In this document: one piece after another, positions 58,741 to 64,000 of the stretch
How positions within the stretch are numbered: position 1 is the first letter of the stretch
How the letters are laid out: the number at the start of each line of letters is the position of its first letter
Assembly (NCBI RefSeq): GCF_001514285.1
Contig: NZ_KQ949033.1
Span: 62,001-126,000, forward strand
Direction of reading: 5' to 3'
DNA length: 64,000 nucleotides
From: Streptomyces sp. DSM 15324
GTDB taxonomy: Bacteria > Actinomycetota > Actinomycetes > Streptomycetales > Streptomycetaceae
Notes under the pieces: generated by a model
Told to the model about the DNA's origin: nothing
What the model saw: the letters and a program-made list of their open reading frames with translations, nothing else
Databases searched by the model: none
Translations under genes and position numbers: made by a program

Positions 58741-59651
58741 CCGTCACGCACTCATCGGCCGGCTCCGTCCGGGGGCGCCCTCGCGGCACCGCCCGGCAGA
58801 GCCGGGCCGGCGTGGCATTCGTCGCCGGCTACGTACTGCTGCTGATCGCGTTCGGCGTCCTCCCGACCTGTTACGCGATCTACTTCGCGTTCACGGACGC
58901 GGGAGGCGCCTTCACCGGGCTCTCCAACTTCGTCACCACGGCACAGGACTTCCGCTTCGTCGACTCCCTGGGCCATGTGGCCCTGTACCTGGTCTTCTGG
59001 CTCCTGTCCCTCGTGGTGTTCGTGGTGCTCCTGGCGCTGCTCCTGCACAAGCTGGCCTCCGGGCCGCTCAGTCAGGCGCTGCGCTTCCTCTACTACATTC
59101 CCGGGGCCCTCGCCGGCGCCGCGAGCGTCCTGGTGTGGCTGTTCATGCTGGACCCGACCGTCAGCCCCGTCAGCTCCCTGCTGGAGACGCTGGGCTTCCG
59201 CACCTTCGGCGAGGTCATCGCCCCCGGCAATCTGGCGCTGCTGTTCACGATCATCGCGTTCTGGACCGGCGCGGGCGGCTGGATCGTCGTCATGTACGGC
59301 GCGCTCAACAACATCCCCAAGGACGTCATGGAGGCCGCGCGCATCGACGGCGCGAACGGCTGGCAGACCGCCTGGCGGGTGCAGATCCCCCTGCTCCGCA
59401 AGTGGATCGTCTACATGGTGATCCTGGCCTTCGCGGGCGGCGCCCAGCTCTTCGTCGAGCCGCAGCTGCTCTCCCTCGCCAGCACGGGCGTGGCCGGCCG
59501 CGACTACTCGCTCAACCAGTTGACGTACGACTTCGCCTTCCAGATGAACAACATCAACGGCGCCGCCGCGGTCTCGGTGGAACTCCTGGTCGTCAGCGTG
59601 TCGGTCGCCGGTGTCTTCGTCGCACGATCGGGGTTCTTCGATGCCGACTGA
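58737..59651 (+). CDS. Sugar ABC transporter permease 1 (MalF-type)
   Basis: 304 residues with six predicted helices. The cytoplasmic EAA loop is EAARIDGANGWQTAWRVQIPLL, the contact with the ATPase. The GTG start overlaps the lipoprotein gene stop (GTGA). No ATPase gene is in the operon, so the shared MsiK-type ATPase encoded elsewhere probably energises it. Confidence 0.93.
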   Translation: MTVTHSSAGSVRGRPRGTARQSRAGVAFVAGYVLLLIAFGVLPTCYAIYFAFTDAGGAFTGLSNFVTTAQDFRFVDSLGHVALYLVFWLLSLVVFVVLLALLLHKLASGPLSQALRFLYYIPGALAGAASVLVWLFMLDPTVSPVSSLLETLGFRTFGEVIAPGNLALLFTIIAFWTGAGGWIVVMYGALNNIPKDVMEAARIDGANGWQTAWRVQIPLLRKWIVYMVILAFAGGAQLFVEPQLLSLASTGVAGRDYSLNQLTYDFAFQMNNINGAAAVSVELLVVSVSVAGVFVARSGFFDAD

Positions 59652-60609
59652 CACACGGTCCACCCCTGCTGCCGCCCCTCCGCGCACGAAACGGGATCGG
59701 CACGTGGAAGCCCGGTACGGCGACCCACGGCAGCGCCGCCGGCCACCGCGGCACCTGGCGTCACGGCTCCTTGCGGGCTCGGTGCTCACCGTGTTCGTGG
59801 TGTTCTTCGTGCTGCCGGTGCTGTGGCTGCTGCTCGCGGCGACCAAGACCGACCAGCAGCTGGTCCACGGCCACCCGCTGTCCTTCGGGTCCTGGCACGC
59901 GCTCACGGCCAACTGGCACGCGCTCACGGCCTTCCAGGACGACGCCATCCTGATGTGGCTGGGCAACTCCGCCGTCTACGCCGCGATCTCGCTGGTCATC
60001 ACGCTCTGCCTGGCCGTTCCGGCCGGGTACGCGCTGGCGATGACCGAGTTCCGCGGCCGGCACGCGCTGCTGGTCGCGACCCTGGTCGTGATGCTGATGC
60101 CGAACGCCACGCTGGTGGTGCCGCTGTTCCTGGAGCTCAACGCGGTGCACCTGATCGGCACGATGTGGTCGATCATCCTGCCGTACTCGTTCTACCCGTT
60201 CGGCGTGTACCTGACGTACATCTACTTCACCACCGCCGTGCCCCGGGACCTCCTCGCCGCGGCCCGGATGGACGGCTGCTCCGAGTTCGGGGTCTTCCGT
60301 CATGTCGCCCTGCCGCTGGCGACCCCCGTCATCGCGCTGGTCGGCTTCTTCAGCTTCGTCGCCAACTGGACGAACTACTTCCTGCCGTACGTGATGCTCC
60401 CCGAGAGCGATCAGATGCCGATCCAGGTGGGTGTGGGAAGCCTGCTCAGCAATGTGCCGTCGTTCAACCCGGCCGTCGGCGACCTCGCGATCCAACGCCC
60501 GCAACTGGCACTGGCGACGCTGGTCGCCATCACACCGGTCCTCGTCGTGTTCCTGTTCGCCCAGCGCTTCCTGGTCAGCGGAATGCTCGCCGGCGCCACC
60601 AAGGAGTGA
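59641..60609 (+). CDS. Sugar ABC transporter permease 2 (MalG-type)
   Basis: 322 residues. A basic cytoplasmic tail (RRRPPRHLASR) precedes the first of six helices; the EAA-type loop is AAARMDGCSEFGVFRHVALPLA. ATG at 59641 overlaps the end of permease 1 by 11 bp, so they are coupled. It forms the heterodimeric channel with permease 1. Confidence 0.92.
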   Translation: MPTDTRSTPAAAPPRTKRDRHVEARYGDPRQRRRPPRHLASRLLAGSVLTVFVVFFVLPVLWLLLAATKTDQQLVHGHPLSFGSWHALTANWHALTAFQDDAILMWLGNSAVYAAISLVITLCLAVPAGYALAMTEFRGRHALLVATLVVMLMPNATLVVPLFLELNAVHLIGTMWSIILPYSFYPFGVYLTYIYFTTAVPRDLLAAARMDGCSEFGVFRHVALPLATPVIALVGFFSFVANWTNYFLPYVMLPESDQMPIQVGVGSLLSNVPSFNPAVGDLAIQRPQLALATLVAITPVLVVFLFAQRFLVSGMLAGATKE

Positions 60610-60616
60610 CAGCTTC

Positions 60617-62635
60617 ATGCCCTTCAGCCCTCACCCCGACGCCTCCGGCGACGACAGCCCGGCGGCCGACCGCCCCGCCCCTTCACCCGACGTCCACGCC
60701 ACGGTCCCGCTGCTCGAACCCCCCGGCTGGGCCGTCGCCCAGCGCGCGCTGTTCGACCTGCTCGACCACGCCTGGCGCCGCTTCGCCCGCGACTTCACCG
60801 GCCCCGACGGACGCCTGAACTACACCGGCCCGCTGACCACCCGCGACGGTGTGGACGACTTCTACGAAGTGTTCTTCAACTGGCCCCAGCTGTACCTCCT
60901 CGGCGGCGCCGACGACCTCCTGCCCGCCAGCGAGAAGCACTGGGAGGGCGTCACCAGGCAGCTGACCGAACTGGACATGCTGCGCGACGAGTTCGAGCGC
61001 GGCTACGACTGGTTCCACCAGGGCGAGAGCCTGCTGCTGCTCTACTTCCTGTGCATGGCCGCCCCCGACCGGTGGCGTGAGCGCGCCCTGCGCTTCGCCG
61101 AGCTGTACGTCGACCCGGCCAAGGGCAACTACGACCCCGAGCAGCGCATCATCACCCGCCCGCACAACGGCAGCGACCCCGAGCGCACCGGCCTCTTCGA
61201 CGGCGACGTGTACCCGTGGCTGCCGAAGGAGGCGGAGACCTACGGATTCCCCCTCGACTGGCTCCCCGAGGCCGCGGACGGCCCCTTCCCCCTGTCGGCG
61301 GACCCGCGGCTGGGCGACCAGATGCGGGACCGGATGGGCGTCGGCGACACCGCGGTCAACCTCGCCGCGGCCGGACTCGTCCTCAACGCCTGGATCCTGT
61401 CCGGCGAGGAGCGCTACCACGACTGGATCGTCGAGTACGTCGGCGCCTGGCGCGCACGCACCGAGGCGAACGGCGGTCTGATCCCGGACAACGTGGGCCC
61501 GGACGGCGAGGTCGGCAGCCTGCTGGAGGGCCGCTGGTACGGCGGCCACTACGGCTGGTCCTGGCCGCACGGCTGGCACAGCCTCGGCCACGCGGCCTGT
61601 GTGGCGGCGCTCGCGGCGGCCACGGTCACCGGCGACGACGACTACCTCTCCATGGTCGCGACCTCGCTCGACACCCTCATCGAGCGCGGCAAGGTCATGC
61701 CCCACACGGAGGCCGACTCCAGCCTGCCCTCCAAGTGGGCGGTGGAACTCGGTCCGGACCGGCACACACCCACGCTCCACCTGCCGTTCCGCCACAACGA
61801 CTCCGGCTGGTTCGACTACAACCCGGCCACACCCCCCGTGCCGGTGGCCCTGTGGCACCACACCTCCTCCGAGTCCGACCGGGCCCGGCTGGAGGGGCTG
61901 CGCGAGGCGGACGGCATCGACTGGCGCACGGTGCGGCCGTTCCGGTCCAAGGAGGACTCCGGGCACGAGAAGGCGTGGTTCGCCTTCCTCGCCGGTGACG
62001 ACCCCGGCTACCCGGAGCGGATCCTCGCCATGGCTCAGGCCCAGGTCCGCCACCGGCTGCGGCGCATCGACCGCTACCGCCACCTGGACGTGCCCGAGGC
62101 CGACATCCACGTCTGGCAGCTGTGCAACCCGGTCGTCACCGAGGCCCTGGTGCAGCTGACCTGGGGCGGCCCGCAGGTGCTGTACCAGGGCGGTCTTCAG
62201 CAGGCGCGGCTGCGCTACCACGACGCCGAAGCCCGCCGGGCCGGTCTGCCGGCGGATGTCGCCGCCCTCGTCACCTCCATCGACCCCGAGGCGACCACCG
62301 TCGAGCTGGTCAACCTGGCCCCCGAGACCGACCGCACGGTGATCGTCCAGGCCGGCGCGTTCGCCGAACACACCATCACCGGCGTCCGGTACACCACCTG
62401 CCAGGACGACAGCTGGATCGGCGACATGTACGACTACGGCCACACCGAGCCGGAGGTCGTAGAAGCCGAAGTGCCCTGCGACAGCTCATTCCTGACGGTT
62501 CGTCTGCCCGCCTCCACGCGCATCCGGCTCACCCTGCGGCTCGGGCTGCGCTCCCGCACACCCAGCTACCGCACCCCGTTCGACAGCACGGCCGAGCGGA
62601 CCGACTCCAACGACACGACAGGGGACTCGGCGTGA
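60617..62635 (+). CDS. Large cytosolic protein, probable (alpha/alpha)-barrel glycosidase or lyase, unidentified family
   Basis: 672 residues, no signal peptide. Helix pairs rich in aromatic and acidic residues (FYEVFFNWPQLYLLGGADDL, GYDWFHQGESLLLLYFLC, GDTAVNLAAAGLVLNAWILS, YGGHYGWSWPHGWHSLGHA) look like an alpha/alpha toroid; the C terminus (from about 550, VELVNLAPETDRTVIV) is beta-rich. Candidate catalytic acids lie in these motifs, but I cannot assign a family. AAGGAG is ten bases before the ATG, inside the end of the permease gene. Its place between importer and mutarotase suggests it acts on the imported saccharide, for example releasing a deoxyhexose. I treat the function as unknown. 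Confidence 0.75.
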   Translation: MPFSPHPDASGDDSPAADRPAPSPDVHATVPLLEPPGWAVAQRALFDLLDHAWRRFARDFTGPDGRLNYTGPLTTRDGVDDFYEVFFNWPQLYLLGGADDLLPASEKHWEGVTRQLTELDMLRDEFERGYDWFHQGESLLLLYFLCMAAPDRWRERALRFAELYVDPAKGNYDPEQRIITRPHNGSDPERTGLFDGDVYPWLPKEAETYGFPLDWLPEAADGPFPLSADPRLGDQMRDRMGVGDTAVNLAAAGLVLNAWILSGEERYHDWIVEYVGAWRARTEANGGLIPDNVGPDGEVGSLLEGRWYGGHYGWSWPHGWHSLGHAACVAALAAATVTGDDDYLSMVATSLDTLIERGKVMPHTEADSSLPSKWAVELGPDRHTPTLHLPFRHNDSGWFDYNPATPPVPVALWHHTSSESDRARLEGLREADGIDWRTVRPFRSKEDSGHEKAWFAFLAGDDPGYPERILAMAQAQVRHRLRRIDRYRHLDVPEADIHVWQLCNPVVTEALVQLTWGGPQVLYQGGLQQARLRYHDAEARRAGLPADVAALVTSIDPEATTVELVNLAPETDRTVIVQAGAFAEHTITGVRYTTCQDDSWIGDMYDYGHTEPEVVEAEVPCDSSFLTVRLPASTRIRLTLRLGLRSRTPSYRTPFDSTAERTDSNDTTGDSA

Positions 62636-62979
62636 AGCGCATCGCCCAGACCATCAGGCTCCGCCCCGAACACCGCGAGGAGTACCTCCGGCTCCACTCG
62701 GCCGTGTGGCCCGGCGTCGAGGCCGCGCTGCTCCGGGCGAACATCCGCAACTACAGCATCTTCCTCCACGGTGACGTGCTGTTCGCCTACATGGAGTACA
62801 TCGGCGACGACTTCGACGCGGACATGGCGTCCATCGAGGCCGACCCCGAGACCCGGCGCTGGTGGAAGCTCACCGACCCGTGCCAGGAACCCTTCCCCGA
62901 CAGGGGCGAGGACCGCCAGTGGAGCGAGCTCCCCGAGATCTGGCACCTGAGCCCGCCCGGCGACGACGCCACCGCCTGA
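62632..62979 (+). CDS. L-rhamnose/L-fucose mutarotase (RhaM family)
   Basis: 115 residues, close to the family's usual length. Family pattern: RIAQTIRLRPEHREEYLRLH, SAVWPGVEAALLRANIRNYSIF, LFAYMEYIGDDF and RRWWKLTDPCQEP. Interconverts alpha and beta anomers of a 6-deoxyhexose. GTG at 62632 overlaps the preceding stop (GTGA). Coupled to the unidentified enzyme upstream and followed by a lactonase-like gene. Confidence 0.9.
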   Translation: MKRIAQTIRLRPEHREEYLRLHSAVWPGVEAALLRANIRNYSIFLHGDVLFAYMEYIGDDFDADMASIEADPETRRWWKLTDPCQEPFPDRGEDRQWSELPEIWHLSPPGDDATA

Positions 62980-63017
62980 CCCGGCCCGTACCAGCCCGAC
63001 CCGACTTGGACCACCCC

Positions 63018-63923
63018 GTGAACGCACCCGTGCTGATCGACGCCCACCACCACCTGTGGGACCTCGCCCAGCGCCCGCAACCCTGGCTCGACGACCCGGA
63101 CGTGGCGTCCATCCGCCGCACCTTCACCCCCGATGACCTGCGCTCCACCGCCACCCACCCGATCGCGGGCCGGCGGCTGCACGGCACGGTGGTCGTGCAG
63201 TGCATCCCGGACGTACCGGAGACCGAGGATCTGCTCGCCCTCGCGGAGCAGGAGCCGCTGATCCTGGCCGTGGTCGGGTGGGCCGACCTGACGTCACCGG
63301 CCATCGGTGACGTGCTCGACCGGCTGCTCGCCGGGCCGGGCGGCGGGTACCTGCGCTCCCTGCGGCACCTCGCCCAAGGCGAGACGGACCCGAACTGGCT
63401 GCAACGCCCCGATGTGGAACGCGGGTTGAGAGCGGCCGGGGACCGCGGACTGCGCTACGACGTACTCGTCCGCGACCACCAGCTCGACCAGGCGATCCGG
63501 CTCGCGGAACGCTTCCCCGACCTGCCCCAGGTGCTCGACCACGCGGGCAAGCCGGACATCGCCCGCCGCGACATCGACGGGTGGGAGAACCGGATCCGGC
63601 GGCTGGCCGTACATCCGCACGTGGTCTGCAAGGTCTCGGGGCTGATCACCGAAGCCGACCACACCCGCTGGACCACCGCCGACCTCCGTCCCGTCTGGGA
63701 CGTGCTGGTCTCCGCCTTCGGTCCCGAGCGGCTGATGTTCGGCTCGGACTGGCCGGTCGCCAACCTGGCGGGCGGCTGGAACCGGTGGGCCGCCACCGTG
63801 GACGAACTCCTCACCGGGTGGGGCGAGAGCGATGTCCACGCGCTCCTCTCCGGCACCGCCACCGCGTTCTACGGCCTAGACCCCGTCGCGGGGCAGGCCG
63901 ACGCCGCGGCCCGGACGTCCTGA
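63018..63923 (+). CDS. Amidohydrolase-2 family lactonase (L-fuconolactonase/rhamnonolactonase-like)
   Basis: 301 residues, metal-dependent TIM barrel. N-terminal DAHHHLWDL, then VQCIPDVPETEDLL, LDHAGKPDI, VCKVSGLITEAD and metal-site GSDWPVANLAGG match sugar-lactone hydrolases of the amidohydrolase-2 group. It would open the lactone made by a deoxyhexose dehydrogenase in the non-phosphorylative pathway. GTG at 63018 with a weak TTGGA upstream. The dehydrogenase, dehydratase and aldolase expected for the rest of the pathway are not in the window and may lie downstream. Confidence 0.88.
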   Translation: MNAPVLIDAHHHLWDLAQRPQPWLDDPDVASIRRTFTPDDLRSTATHPIAGRRLHGTVVVQCIPDVPETEDLLALAEQEPLILAVVGWADLTSPAIGDVLDRLLAGPGGGYLRSLRHLAQGETDPNWLQRPDVERGLRAAGDRGLRYDVLVRDHQLDQAIRLAERFPDLPQVLDHAGKPDIARRDIDGWENRIRRLAVHPHVVCKVSGLITEADHTRWTTADLRPVWDVLVSAFGPERLMFGSDWPVANLAGGWNRWAATVDELLTGWGESDVHALLSGTATAFYGLDPVAGQADAAARTS

Positions 63924-64000
63924 CCCCGCCACCTTGCCGCCCCGCACATCTCGCCGAACCCACGCCGGACACACCGCCGCGCATGCCGAGGCCCGGCATG

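Noticed and set aside
1..64000. CRISPR arrays, tRNA or rRNA genes, phage structural genes or conjugation genes
   Set aside because: No regularly spaced repeat-spacer pattern, no tRNA cloverleaf and no such protein motifs were seen on either strand.

Overview
The window is chromosomal DNA of a high-G+C actinomycete, almost certainly Streptomyces. Nearly every codon ends in G or C, GTG starts and 1-4 base stop/start overlaps are common, there are three large SARP/AfsR-type regulators, the sugar ABC operon has no ATPase of its own (as in MsiK-dependent systems), and leucine TTA codons (bldA targets) are so rare that I saw only two. I saw no tRNA, rRNA, CRISPR array or prophage.

Layout. 1-6.4 kb: end of a gamma-glutamyl/polyamine-type catabolic set (aldehyde dehydrogenase, class-I glutamine amidotransferase, class III CoA transferase), a secreted beta-sandwich protein, a membrane SpoIIE-type phosphatase and an IclR regulator. 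6.4-12.2 kb: a giant SARP-AAA regulator divergent from a hemerythrin/flavin-barrel pair, separated by four direct repeats with an exact 11-bp period. 12.2-17.7 kb: secreted dipeptidase-like protein with a discoidin domain, epimerase, HSL-family esterase and TetR and AraC regulators. 17.7-22.4 kb: two adjacent, overlapping AfsR-like paralogues. 22.6-30.9 kb: a secreted GH92 mannosidase whose signal-peptide coding region holds a MITE-like palindromic insertion, two exported or membrane proteins of unknown role, and a 1158-residue LacI regulator fused to a clan GH-A-like glycosidase and carbohydrate-binding modules. 30.9-38.7 kb: threonine-aldolase-like enzyme with its TetR regulator, PBP4-type carboxypeptidase, SulP transporter, GAF/SpoIIE phosphatase, a frameshifted small Cys-Gly ORF and a peptidoglycan-binding protein. 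38.9-45.6 kb: glycerol facilitator and kinase, Tat-type multicopper oxidase, NodB deacetylase and a polytopic GT39-like protein. 45.8-50.8 kb: methylmalonyl-CoA mutase mutA-mutB with its chaperone meaB. 50.9-52.7 kb: a 5'-truncated flavin monooxygenase and a kinase behind a CebR-like operator. 52.9-56.2 kb: two GH54 arabinofuranosidases flanking a CE1 esterase, a hemicellulose side-chain set. 56.3-63.9 kb: FadR-type GntR regulator divergent from an ABC importer, an unidentified alpha/alpha-barrel-like enzyme, a RhaM-type mutarotase and a fuconolactonase-like amidohydrolase, which reads as import and non-phosphorylative catabolism of a 6-deoxyhexose (L-fucose or L-rhamnose).

The dominant theme is plant or fungal polysaccharide use under local LacI, GntR, TetR and SARP control. 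The observations most worth following are the LacI-glycosidase fusion with two perfect LacI-type operators at a leaderless start, the in-frame MITE inside the GH92 signal peptide, and the SARP-type heptamer array at 9934-9975. Names were assigned by reading motifs without any search.
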